From the NCBI GenBank assembly GCA_044425705.1, contig JAWXVD010000023.1, forward strand, positions 1 through 34,917: a DNA stretch of 34,917 bases. The letters are read 5' to 3'. Position numbers and translations under genes: made by a program. The notes beneath the pieces were generated by a model. The model did no database searches and was not told where the DNA came from. It worked only from the letters and a program-made list of their open reading frames with translations. Source of the DNA: JAWXVD01 sp044425705. GTDB lineage: Bacteria > Bacillota > Clostridia > Lachnospirales > Lachnospiraceae. This document shows, in pieces, positions 1 to 7,029 of the stretch (position 1 is the first letter of the stretch; each line of letters begins with the position of its first letter).

Positions 1-92
1 GGATAATTAGCAGACTCTGCTCCTGCTTTTGTTAACGAGTTAAATAATGTACTTTTTCCTACATTTGGCAATCCTACGATTCCTAATTTCAT
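1..92 (-). CDS. ychF: YchF/OBG-family ribosome-associated ATPase, N-terminal fragment cut by window edge
   Basis: Only the first 30 codons are present; the rest lies beyond the left edge. The translation starts MKLGIVGLPNVGKST and continues LFNSLTKAGAESANYP. This is the P-loop (G1 motif, GLPNVGKST) and start of the OBG/YchF family of TRAFAC NTPases. YchF proteins bind ribosomes, prefer ATP to GTP and are linked to translation and redox stress responses. The ATG at 92-90 has an AGGAGA ribosome binding site about ten bases upstream (near 101-106). The N-terminal sequence is almost diagnostic for YchF rather than Obg, which has a glycine-rich N-terminal domain before the P-loop. The gene is divergent from the small membrane protein at 520. 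Confidence 0.9.
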   Translation of the reverse strand, partial: MKLGIVGLPNVGKSTLFNSLTKAGAESANY

Positions 93-242
93 TTTTTCTA
101 AATCTCCTTTATTTACAAGGCTTTTGACCTTAATTCTTGTAATTACACCATTTTGTGCAATCAAAGTATATCACAGGCATATGGCTTTTTCAATCTCTAA
201 CTATTCAACCATAGGTTGAAAGTTATTATTTGTTACAGTTCA

Positions 243-278
243 GGTCCACACTAAACACTACGCTGTTTAGTGTGGACC
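243..278. repeat. Palindromic hairpin, 15-bp stem
   Basis: The arms 243-257 (GGTCCACACTAAACA) and 264-278 are exact inverse complements around the six-base loop CTACGC. No T-run follows on either strand, so it is not a standard terminator. It is the first of three consecutive hairpins and its loop resembles the TAC/GTA core of the other intergenic palindromes in the window. Confidence 0.75.
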
Positions 279-301
279 CGAACAACTATGAGTGTCAATT
301 A

Positions 302-340
302 GCATGCCCCATCGCCGTAGGCGATTTTCAATGGGCATGC
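302..340. repeat. Nested palindromic hairpin with GCC-GTA-GGC core
   Basis: The outer arms GCATGCCC and GGGCATGC enclose an inner perfect palindrome at 311-325, ATCGCC-GTA-GGCGAT. The small 6+3+6 inner core recurs in other hairpins of the window, for example 11483-11497. Confidence 0.7.
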
Positions 341-344
341 GACC

Positions 345-377
345 GTTACTTTTTACGGTGTAGCCGTGAATGGTAAC
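345..377. repeat. Palindrome of the GTTAC...ACGG-GCCGT...GTAAC family
   Basis: The arms GTTAC and GTAAC surround TTTTTACGG and GCCGTGAA with a few mismatches. The same layout recurs, better preserved, at 27331-27363 and, with GTGAC/GTCAC arms, at 28831-28862. Confidence 0.65.
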
Positions 378-394
378 CAATTTCTTACTTTCTC

Positions 395-423
395 TTTACA
401 AATTCTTCAAAAAAATATATTCT
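395..423 (+). promoter_or_regulatory. Possible sigma-A promoter for the small membrane protein
   Basis: TTTACA at 395-400 and TATTCT at 418-423 are separated by 17 bp. Several AT-rich alternatives exist just downstream, such as TATAAT-like text near 445, so the exact site is uncertain. Confidence 0.3.
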
Positions 424-519
424 TATGTATGAGGACTTTAATAATTATAATAATTAAACCCCACATATATCCTTCACAATAAACTCTAATACCTAACATC
501 CTGAAAGGAGCCATTTCCC

Positions 520-945
520 ATGACAAATGATAACATCCCTAACACTACAGAATCTATTCAACTATTACAAGAAATCGCTGAAAATACAGCCAAACAAGTA
601 TCTCTACAAAAGAAGAACCTATTTTGGAATCGAATTTCCTCTGCATTGACATTACTCACCTTTGCACTAATTGTAGGTGTCTTGTATTCCATTGCCCCAA
701 CACTTTCCACATTCACCGAAAATGCTAATGAACTAATTTTAGAATTAAGCGATTTAGTAGAAGATGTGACGGAGATTACGGAACAATTACAACATTTAGA
801 TTTAGAAACTACACTCAATGAAATTAATACCCTAGTTACAGAAAGCAGTGAGAAGATTTCCTCTTTGGACATCGACACCTTAAATACTGCAATTAATGAT
901 TTAAGTGCCACTGTAGCACCATTTGCTGCCTTATTTGGTCGATAA
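520..945 (+). CDS. Small membrane-anchored coiled-coil protein, function unknown
   Basis: This 141-residue protein starts at an ATG with a clear GAAAGGAG site about eight bases upstream. Residues 1-37 are polar and cytosol-like. One hydrophobic segment at about 39-61 (ISSALTLLTFALIVGVLYSI) should be a membrane helix. Residues 65-132 form a heptad-like, acidic amphipathic region rich in L, I, E, T and S, with repeated LxxLxxxIxxL spacing, suggesting a coiled coil outside or at the membrane. No catalytic motif is visible. It could be a structural or signalling adaptor, or resemble methyl-accepting coiled coils in composition only. I do not recognise a family. It is monocistronic and converges on rloB, with hairpin 1001-1063 between them. 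Confidence 0.7.
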   Translation: MTNDNIPNTTESIQLLQEIAENTAKQVSLQKKNLFWNRISSALTLLTFALIVGVLYSIAPTLSTFTENANELILELSDLVEDVTEITEQLQHLDLETTLNEINTLVTESSEKISSLDIDTLNTAINDLSATVAPFAALFGR

Positions 946-984
946 TAAAAAAATGGCGCTGTCAGGAAATAGGCTAATTTAGTC
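946..984 (+). repeat. 3'-flank repeat R1 (GAAATAGGCTAATT element)
   Basis: Immediately after the stop codon of the small membrane protein lies a segment of roughly 37-39 bp that recurs on the minus strand at 3164-3200, immediately after rsgA. Both copies begin TAAAAAA-TGG and share the exact 14-mer GAAATAGGCTAATT, with scattered differences elsewhere. Both have the same orientation relative to the upstream gene. Confidence 0.55.
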
Positions 985-1000
985 ATTTTCTGCCCCTAAT

Positions 1001-1063
1001 ATAAAATACCTAGTATTTATCAACGAATTCTAATAATTCCTTGATTGACACTAGGTATTTTAT
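1001..1063. terminator. Convergent-gene hairpin, 14-bp perfect stem
   Basis: Arms 1001-1014 (ATAAAATACCTAGT) and 1050-1063 are exact inverse complements. The 35-nt loop contains a second small hairpin (GAATT-CTAAT-AATTC). It sits between the ends of two convergent genes (945 and 1077), so a bidirectional terminator is likely, although there is no clean T-run on either side. Confidence 0.5.
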
Positions 1064-1076
1064 CCATTCCACTCAA

Positions 1077-1718
1077 TTATTTATTACCACTAATCTCCTC
1101 TACCAACTGATACACCATAGTCCCTGGGCACATATCCGACGGTTTCACTTTTCCTTCACGAACACATTGTTCCAACTTCTGTTTTGCAATTCCAATAGCT
1201 TTATTCTCATCACCTATTTTACAGATTCTACTATACAACTGTTCATCAACTTTTGAATATTTCTGTCCTGTTTTCTTTTCATAGATTCTGCTAAATTCAC
1301 TACAACACATCCATGATTCATGAATAGCAGGCATTGCACCAAAATATGCATACAACCATATCTCAAAACACGGATTCGACCAACCTACTTTAATACCTTT
1401 GCTCTCGGCCTCTATTATAATCTCCTCGAATTCTTTTACTTGATCTCGATCAAAAATAATCCATGGAATTCTATATTGTGCTTCATACGATGTCATTTCA
1501 ATACATTTATCTATCATCTTGCGTGTCTTTGTTTCAACTACTTTGATTACAATTTTATCTTTAATTTTATCTGGTAAATCCGCATGCATCCCCTCAAAAA
1601 AACACCGTTCTGTTCCTTCTGTATCAGTCACAATAAGGTAGTAACCTAGTTCAGGTTTCTTAAATTTTCGTTGTTGTTCTCTATTTTTCCGATTTCCTGT
1701 TCTATCTTTTCTCGCCAT
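1077..1718 (-). CDS. rloB: RloB-like TOPRIM-type protein (partner of ATPase RloA)
   Basis: The 213-residue protein starts with a very basic tail (MARKDRTGNRKNREQQRKFK) followed by YYLIVTDTEGTERCFFEG. E34 in the TEGTE motif and the pair D90/D92 in WIIFDRDQ match the Glu and DxD acidic sites expected of a TOPRIM-like nuclease fold, as in RloB and the DUF4435 proteins. The segment SNPCFEIWLYAYF is also typical of RloB. The gene starts one base after the rloA stop, so the two are translationally coupled. Known ATPase + TOPRIM pairs (OLD, PARIS AriA/AriB, RloAB) act in anti-phage defence, often by nuclease activation. That role is inferred here. No restriction-modification genes are linked, unlike the Campylobacter loci for which rlo genes were named. 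Confidence 0.75.
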   Translation of the reverse strand: MARKDRTGNRKNREQQRKFKKPELGYYLIVTDTEGTERCFFEGMHADLPDKIKDKIVIKVVETKTRKMIDKCIEMTSYEAQYRIPWIIFDRDQVKEFEEIIIEAESKGIKVGWSNPCFEIWLYAYFGAMPAIHESWMCCSEFSRIYEKKTGQKYSKVDEQLYSRICKIGDENKAIGIAKQKLEQCVREGKVKPSDMCPGTMVYQLVEEISGNK

Positions 1719-1719
1719 T

Positions 1720-2982
1720 CTAGTCCTCCTTAAACAGAGTAATACTCTTCAAGAAAGGAATCGCTCCATATTTACCAATAAGGTAGTTTTTCTCATAGCT
1801 TTCATCTTTACGGATTCTAATTCCATCTTCATCAGCAAAATCTGCAAGAGAATATAATGATGAGATTCCCTGCTTATCTTTTTCTATAAACCAAATTTCG
1901 TCTCTACGTAATAACTGATTAGATAATTGCCACGTATCATGTGTTGTAAAAATTAACTGTGCATGATTCGTATTTATTTTAGGATTCAAAAATGTAAGAA
2001 TAAAGTTTCGAACCAGCAAAGGGTGTAATCTTGCATTTAGTTCATCTACAAAAAATACACTTCCTCGTTGTAATACATCCTGTAAGCAAGGGAATAATGC
2101 AAACATTTTTAACGTTCCAGCTGACTCTAATGCCAATGGAATCTCTGCCATTTCATCTGAATCAATCTTTTGATGTAATGCATTAATCAAAATCTTTTGT
2201 TCTTTTTTCTCATCCTCTGAAGGAATTATTTCCACATTAAAATCTTTAATATTATCGTCAAAAGACGAGAAATATTCTATAACATTCTTTCTCACACCAT
2301 CATCTTCAACAAATGCTTTTGGCAATGTTCTTGACATAAAGAAGTTCATCACTGGATCTCCAAAGTCTGCAAATTCATTTTCTAAAAACCACTCTCTAAT
2401 CATCTTACATTTTGCCACTTTAAGCTTCGCGCCGAGAGATACAATTAATACTTGTTTTTCCAATGCCGCTTCTAAATTCTCTCGGCTGCTTTTTGGGAAT
2501 CCAGAAAATTCCAATTCCTGATTCTTTCCACCACGATAAAAAACGCTAGTATATTTTCTTGCTGTTTTAGCTTTTGTATTTAGCCATTCTTCAGTAACAC
2601 CTTCTTTATCTATACAGAATCCATAGTTATAAGTTTTACAAGAAGTATCTCCTTGCAACGTAAAAAACACTTCAAATGATGACTCCGCATTTTCAGAAGT
2701 TGTATCAAACAAGAATGGAGTTGGTCTATACTCTTCAAATTCTTCCTCCTCATCACCATATTTAAATGAATTTGCCACATAATCTGACATATATTCAAAC
2801 GCACTATATACATTCGACTTACCACTTGCATTTGCACCGTAAACAGCTGCAACTGGCAATATTTTCTCATTTCCAACATTCACTACTCTATCAGAAAATT
2901 CTGTCATTTTTGTTGCCGATAAATCCAAAGTAGCCTCATCCCTAAATGATTTGAAATTTTTAAAATTGAATTGTATTAACAT
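1720..2982 (-). CDS. rloA: RloA-like ABC-type AAA ATPase, probable defence ATPase
   Basis: This 420-residue ATPase opens MLIQFNFKNFKSFRDEATL, the usual start of the AAA_15/AAA_21 (OLD-like) family. The Walker A motif is GANASGKSN at residues 49-57. A signature-like LESAGTLKMFAL precedes the Walker B region VFFVDELNARLHP (near 310). The H-loop is TTHD (near 345). There is no C-terminal TOPRIM domain, which is instead supplied by the next gene, rloB. The start is supported by GAGGT seven bases upstream. It likely forms a membrane-independent SMC-like ATPase that senses infection and controls RloB; this is inference from the family. A good promoter lies at 3014-3041. The unit is flanked by rsgA and the small membrane protein and has no mobility genes. 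Confidence 0.8.
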   Translation of the reverse strand: MLIQFNFKNFKSFRDEATLDLSATKMTEFSDRVVNVGNEKILPVAAVYGANASGKSNVYSAFEYMSDYVANSFKYGDEEEEFEEYRPTPFLFDTTSENAESSFEVFFTLQGDTSCKTYNYGFCIDKEGVTEEWLNTKAKTARKYTSVFYRGGKNQELEFSGFPKSSRENLEAALEKQVLIVSLGAKLKVAKCKMIREWFLENEFADFGDPVMNFFMSRTLPKAFVEDDGVRKNVIEYFSSFDDNIKDFNVEIIPSEDEKKEQKILINALHQKIDSDEMAEIPLALESAGTLKMFALFPCLQDVLQRGSVFFVDELNARLHPLLVRNFILTFLNPKINTNHAQLIFTTHDTWQLSNQLLRRDEIWFIEKDKQGISSLYSLADFADEDGIRIRKDESYEKNYLIGKYGAIPFLKSITLFKED

Positions 2983-3013
2983 TTTGCTACCTCATTTTTC
3001 TTTTATAATATCT

Positions 3014-3041
3014 ATTATATCCTGTTTTCACAAAAAAACAA
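3014..3041 (-). promoter_or_regulatory. Promoter of rloAB, overlapping the rsgA terminator
   Basis: On the minus strand TTGTTT (3041-3036) and TATAAT (3019-3014) are spaced by 16 bp, and transcription would start about 25 bases before rloA. The -35 box lies in the T-run of the upstream terminator. Confidence 0.5.
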
Positions 3042-3077
3042 CAATTAAACGTGATTTTCTCTCATTTAACTGTTGTT
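3032..3077 (-). terminator. Rho-independent terminator after rsgA
   Basis: Arms 3065-3077 and 3037-3049 pair over 13 positions with one G-U, and are followed on the minus strand by seven T (3038-3032). It closes the rsgA transcript about 140 nt after the stop codon. Confidence 0.8.
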
Positions 3078-3163
3078 TTATCTAAAAATACATATATTCA
3101 CGAAGCAAACTGCTTGTATAAATACAATGAAGAACGGAATCAAGATAAGAATAAAGTCATGAG

Positions 3164-3200
3164 GACGAATTAGCCTATTTCAGGGCAGTCCCATTTTTTA
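3164..3200 (-). repeat. 3'-flank repeat R2 (GAAATAGGCTAATT element)
   Basis: This is the second copy of the element at 946-984, here on the minus strand just after the rsgA stop. It contains GGGACTGCCC and then the exact shared 14-mer. It lies in the rsgA 3' untranslated region, upstream of the terminator. Confidence 0.55.
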
Positions 3201-3216
3201 TCTATAATTCAATCTA

Positions 3217-4095
3217 TCAATACTTCTTCTGCTCTGCAATTTCTTGATAAAGTTGTTTATAATTATCATATCGCAATTGGCTTATTTCACCTAGCTCTAC
3301 TGCCTCTTTTACACTGCATGATGGTTCATGAATATGAGAACAGCCTTGGAATTTGCATAAGTCATGATAGGGTGTAAATTCTTCATAATATTCTCGCAGT
3401 TCTTCTTTTGTCAAATCAAATAAACCCAAAGAACTGAATCCTGGGGTATCCATAATATAACTGTCTTCATTGATAGTAATTAACTGGGTGTGCCTTGTAG
3501 TATGCTTTCCACGTGAGATTTTTTCGCTAATTTCCCCTGTTTCCATAGCAATGCCACTTTGTAGCAAGTTAATTACGGAAGATTTACCCACTCCACTAGG
3601 TCCTGCTACAGCAGTAGTTTTTCCTTCTAAGAGAGACAAAATTACATCTAAGCCCTGCTCTTCTTTGGCGCTTAAAAAGTAAACTGGAAACCCACTCTTA
3701 GCATAGGCTTCTTGGATTTTCTTTTGCTCTTCTTCTGATGCAATGTCTAATTTATTAAAACAAATAATACTAGGTATTTGTCTTGTATCCATCATAATTA
3801 AAAATCGATCTAATAAATTAAAATTAGGGTCTGGTTTTATAATAGAAAATATTACCAAAGCTTGATCGATATTGGCTACTGCAGGACGAACTAGTTGATT
3901 TTTTCTATCTTCTATTTTTTCAATATTTCCCTTTTTCTTTTCTTCATCGATGATTTCTATTTGTACCCGATCCCCCACCAAGGGTTTCAGTTGATTTTTT
4001 CTGAAAACACCTTTAGCCTTGCATTCATAAATACCTGAATCCTTAACATGTACATAATAAAAACCTGCAATTCCTCGTATTATTTTACCTTGCAT
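3217..4095 (-). CDS. rsgA: Ribosome small-subunit-dependent GTPase A
   Basis: RsgA (YloQ) is a circularly permuted GTPase that checks late 30S subunit maturation. I chose the ATG at 4095 (MQGKIIRGIAG) because GGGGAG lies seven bases upstream, giving 292 residues; an in-frame TTG at 4110 has no better support. The N-terminal OB-fold is followed by the permuted G motifs: G4 FNKLD (113-117), G1 GPSGVGKSS (165-173) and G3 DTPGF (216-220). A C-terminal zinc knuckle C-x4-C-x-H-x5-C uses residues 247, 252, 254 and 260. It ends the prkC cluster, as is common in Firmicutes, where PrkC can phosphorylate this GTPase. Confidence 0.96.
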   Translation of the reverse strand: MQGKIIRGIAGFYYVHVKDSGIYECKAKGVFRKNQLKPLVGDRVQIEIIDEEKKKGNIEKIEDRKNQLVRPAVANIDQALVIFSIIKPDPNFNLLDRFLIMMDTRQIPSIICFNKLDIASEEEQKKIQEAYAKSGFPVYFLSAKEEQGLDVILSLLEGKTTAVAGPSGVGKSSVINLLQSGIAMETGEISEKISRGKHTTRHTQLITINEDSYIMDTPGFSSLGLFDLTKEELREYYEEFTPYHDLCKFQGCSHIHEPSCSVKEAVELGEISQLRYDNYKQLYQEIAEQKKY

Positions 4096-4124
4096 ATCTA
4101 TGCTCCCCAATTTTAAAATTACCT

Positions 4125-4166
4125 ACATATAAAATAGGTAGCCACCAAGCTACCTATTTTATATGT
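4125..4166. repeat. 18-bp perfect hairpin between prkC and rsgA
   Basis: Arms 4125-4142 (ACATATAAAATAGGTAGC) and 4149-4166 are exact inverse complements with the loop CACCAA. It fills most of the 102-nt gap between the prkC stop and the rsgA start. No T-run follows on the minus strand, so an intercistronic attenuator, processing site or mRNA stabiliser is as likely as a terminator. Confidence 0.7.
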
Positions 4167-4197
4167 GATATTTGCATGTTCAAAACAATTATCTCAA

Positions 4198-6174
4198 TCA
4201 TTCCTTTGCAAATTTTACAGCACGGCTTACACTACGCTCTTCCGTTACTCCACCTGTTGTAACAATATTGCCCTCTGCATCTGTGCTAGTTGAAATTCCT
4301 GTGGTTACTGAATAATAGAACGTAATTGTTCCCTCAGAAGCATCTTTGATTCCACCGATATTAATTTCTAAAGGAAATGTATCTACAACCTGACGATATA
4401 CTTCTGAACCTGCTGCTGTTGTTAAAACCACCGTTGTGCTAGTTCCAGCAGCATAATCTGCATCTTCTTCAGCTGGACTAGCCACGCTTCCTAAAAATGT
4501 ATAACTAACCTCTCCAACTCCTGTACTAATTCTAATATCTACAGCTGTTCCTGCATCAATATAAGAACCCACCGAATAACTCTGATAACAAATCAAGTTT
4601 GTCAATGTTGCATCATCACTGGTAACCTGGGTCACAGTACCCACTTGTAATCCTGCCTCAATCAATGCAAATGTACCATCTTCTTCACTTAAACCTACAA
4701 CAGATGGCACCCTGACTTTATTTTCTTCTGCACCTAAACTCACTTTAATGCTCACAGATGAACCAAAGGTAGCTTTTTCTCCACCGCTAGGTGTTTGGGA
4801 AATAACATTTCCTGCCGCCACAGTATCATCATTTACTTCCGTCTTATTCACCACAAAACCACTTTTTTCTAAAGTGGCAACTGCTTCTGCGAACGATTTT
4901 CCTTCAATGTCTGGCACTGTAATACCACTACTGGTGTCTTCTGTTTCCACCTCTGCTTGACTATTTTCTACATCTGACTCTAAGTCACTTACCAGTTCTT
5001 CATCTTCTACCACTGTTTCTTCCCCAAACAATGAGCCTAGTTCAAAAACACCTAACGTTTTTCCTACTAAGAAGATAACGATAACACCTATAAGTATAGC
5101 CGCAACAACAGCCAATATGGTTGTTATTTTTTCCATTTTAGGATCAAAATCATCCTCATCATCTTCTTCCTCTATATCGACTGCTTCTACTCTTCTAACC
5201 GCTGCTTTTTTTTCTACTGGTCTTTCTGCAACAACCTTACTTTTCTTTGCTGTTTCTGGTTGCACTTTCTTTTTTATCTGCTGTCTATCTTGATCCGAAA
5301 TCATTCGCGTAACAGACTCCTCGTCTGGATCTATAATCTTCACAAAATTTTGCTCTGGATTCATCAGTGATTTTTTCAAATCTTCTATCAATTGACCCAT
5401 CGATAGATATCTTCTATCTGGGCTCTTATTAGTACATTTGTAAACAATTTGTTCCACACTAAGAGGTATTTCTGTTACATATTCTCTCACTGATGGTAGA
5501 GGTTCTTGAATTTGTTTAATGGCGATTGCAACCGTCGTTTCTCCATTAAAAGGAACTCTTCCTGTTAACATTTCAAACAATGTGATGCCTAATGAGTAAA
5601 TATCACTTTTCTCATCACTAAAGCCACCTCTAGCTTGTTCTGGGGATGTATAATGCACACTTCCCATTACATTAGATGTAATCGTATTGCTAGTAGCTGC
5701 CTTAGCAATTCCAAAATCAGTTACCTTTACTTTTCCTTCTTTTGAAATAATCACATTCTGTGGTTTGATATCTCGATGAATAATATGATTATTGTGGGCA
5801 GCTTCGATTCCCATACAAATCTGAATTGCTATACTGGTAGCCTCTTTTACTGATAATCTTGCTTTTTTTTCAATATATTGTTTTAAAGTAATGCCTTCTA
5901 CTAATTCCATAACGATATAGTAGATACCATCTTCTTCTCCTACATCATATACGTTAACAATATTAGGATGCATCAAGCCTGCTGCTGCTTGTGCTTCCAC
6001 TCTAAATTTTGATACAAAATTATCATTTTCAGAAAATTCTTGCTTTAAGACCTTTACTGCCACAAATCTATTCAATTTGTGACATTTTGCCTTGTATACA
6101 TCAGACATGCCTCCTGTGCCAATTTTTTCTAATATTTCATATCGTTCGCCTATCATCATTCCATTAATAATCAT
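4198..6174 (-). CDS. prkC: PASTA-domain Ser/Thr protein kinase
   Basis: PrkC senses muropeptides or lipid II and phosphorylates cell-wall, division and translation proteins. The ATG at 6174 (MIINGMMIGERYEILEK) has TGGAGG six bases upstream; a further ATG at 6204 lacks a site. This gives 658 residues. The kinase domain shows the glycine loop GTGGMSDVYKAK, K41, HRDIKPQN with D135, DFG at 153-155 and TSPEQARG. A charged linker (EEEDDEDDFDPKMEK) precedes one membrane helix (TTILAVVAAILIGVIVIFLV, about 350-380). Outside the cell there are two clear PASTA repeats (VPDIEGKSFAEAVATL and VPSVVGLSEEDGTFAL) and a diverged C-terminal extension ending in RSVSRAVKFAKE. Its phosphatase lies directly upstream. 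Confidence 0.96.
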   Translation of the reverse strand: MIINGMMIGERYEILEKIGTGGMSDVYKAKCHKLNRFVAVKVLKQEFSENDNFVSKFRVEAQAAAGLMHPNIVNVYDVGEEDGIYYIVMELVEGITLKQYIEKKARLSVKEATSIAIQICMGIEAAHNNHIIHRDIKPQNVIISKEGKVKVTDFGIAKAATSNTITSNVMGSVHYTSPEQARGGFSDEKSDIYSLGITLFEMLTGRVPFNGETTVAIAIKQIQEPLPSVREYVTEIPLSVEQIVYKCTNKSPDRRYLSMGQLIEDLKKSLMNPEQNFVKIIDPDEESVTRMISDQDRQQIKKKVQPETAKKSKVVAERPVEKKAAVRRVEAVDIEEEDDEDDFDPKMEKITTILAVVAAILIGVIVIFLVGKTLGVFELGSLFGEETVVEDEELVSDLESDVENSQAEVETEDTSSGITVPDIEGKSFAEAVATLEKSGFVVNKTEVNDDTVAAGNVISQTPSGGEKATFGSSVSIKVSLGAEENKVRVPSVVGLSEEDGTFALIEAGLQVGTVTQVTSDDATLTNLICYQSYSVGSYIDAGTAVDIRISTGVGEVSYTFLGSVASPAEEDADYAAGTSTTVVLTTAAGSEVYRQVVDTFPLEINIGGIKDASEGTITFYYSVTTGISTSTDAEGNIVTTGGVTEERSVSRAVKFAKE

Positions 6175-6242
6175 GAATGCCTCCAAATCTATCTTATTAA
6201 ACATAGTTACTATTTATCACTTAAATTTATGCCTATCTATTG

Positions 6243-6980
6243 CTATAATGGTTTCATTAGAATCACTGTAATATTATCTCTTCCACCATGCTTATTAGCC
6301 ACATCAACCAATTCTACTGCTTTCTGTTCTACTGTACGATCTTGTTGTAAAATTTCTTTCATTTTACAATCATCAATCATATTGGTTAATCCATCTGAAC
6401 ACAGCATAAACATATCATCTTTTCCAATATTTTCTTGAAAAAAATCAATTTCCATTTCCATTTCAACGCCCAACGCCCTTGTAATCACATTTTTATTAGG
6501 ATGATTCCAAGCTTGCTCTCTGCTAAGTCCACCAAGACGAACCATTTCTTCCACAAATGAATGGTCTTTTGTAATCTGATTCATCTCTGTATTAATACGA
6601 TAACATCTACTATCACCTACATTTGCAATGATAGCCTGTTCTTCTATAAATGTAGCCAATACAATAGTGGTTCCCATTCCTTTCATGCTATCCTCTTCCA
6701 GTGCTTTCTGTAAAACAGCTACATTGGCCGCTTGCATTGCCTTTTGTAAAACAGCAACAGGCTCTTCTTCTATGGAATGTCTAATTTCATCTACAATTGT
6801 CTCAACTGCGTATTTAGAAGCATATCCACCTGCTTTATGTCCTCCCATTCCATCTGCCACAATATAAAGATTCGGCAATTTTCCAATAGGTTCATCAGAG
6901 GCAAACATAAAATCTTGATTCATAGCTCTATTTTTTCCTATATCTGTTAACGAAAAAGTTTTTAACATATAAATACTCAT
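6243..6980 (-). CDS. stp: PP2C-type Ser/Thr protein phosphatase
   Basis: This PPM-family phosphatase (PrpC/Stp) reverses phosphorylation by the PrkC kinase encoded 68 bp downstream. It is cytosolic and uses two Mn/Mg ions. The expected motifs are present in order: NRAMNQDFMF near the N-terminus, VADGMGGHKAG, VGDSRCYR, CSDGLTNMI and GGRDNITVILM. At 245 residues it has the normal family length. The first ATG lies almost on top of GAGGAGG, so translation may start there (6980) or four codons later at MLKTFSL; the difference is trivial. Kinase-phosphatase pairing followed by rsgA is the common Firmicute arrangement. Confidence 0.95.
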   Translation of the reverse strand: MSIYMLKTFSLTDIGKNRAMNQDFMFASDEPIGKLPNLYIVADGMGGHKAGGYASKYAVETIVDEIRHSIEEEPVAVLQKAMQAANVAVLQKALEEDSMKGMGTTIVLATFIEEQAIIANVGDSRCYRINTEMNQITKDHSFVEEMVRLGGLSREQAWNHPNKNVITRALGVEMEMEIDFFQENIGKDDMFMLCSDGLTNMIDDCKMKEILQQDRTVEQKAVELVDVANKHGGRDNITVILMKPL

Positions 6981-7029
6981 TCCTCCTCTAAAGCCTAGCG
7001 CCTCTAATTTTCAGCGATAAAGCTTCAAC

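Larger units (their letters stand above)
93..519. other. Gene-free divergent region with three tandem hairpins
   Basis: This 427-bp stretch between ychF and the small membrane protein has no convincing ORF. It holds three adjacent inverted repeats (243-278, 302-340, 345-377, listed separately) and, to their right, a possible promoter for the plus-strand gene. Positions 100-240 show nothing else I can recognise. Confidence 0.6.

Noticed and set aside
558..986. Antisense ORF opposite the coiled-coil gene
   Set aside because: It has no ribosome binding site and is a shadow of the plus-strand frame. The plus-strand protein has sensible composition and start signals.
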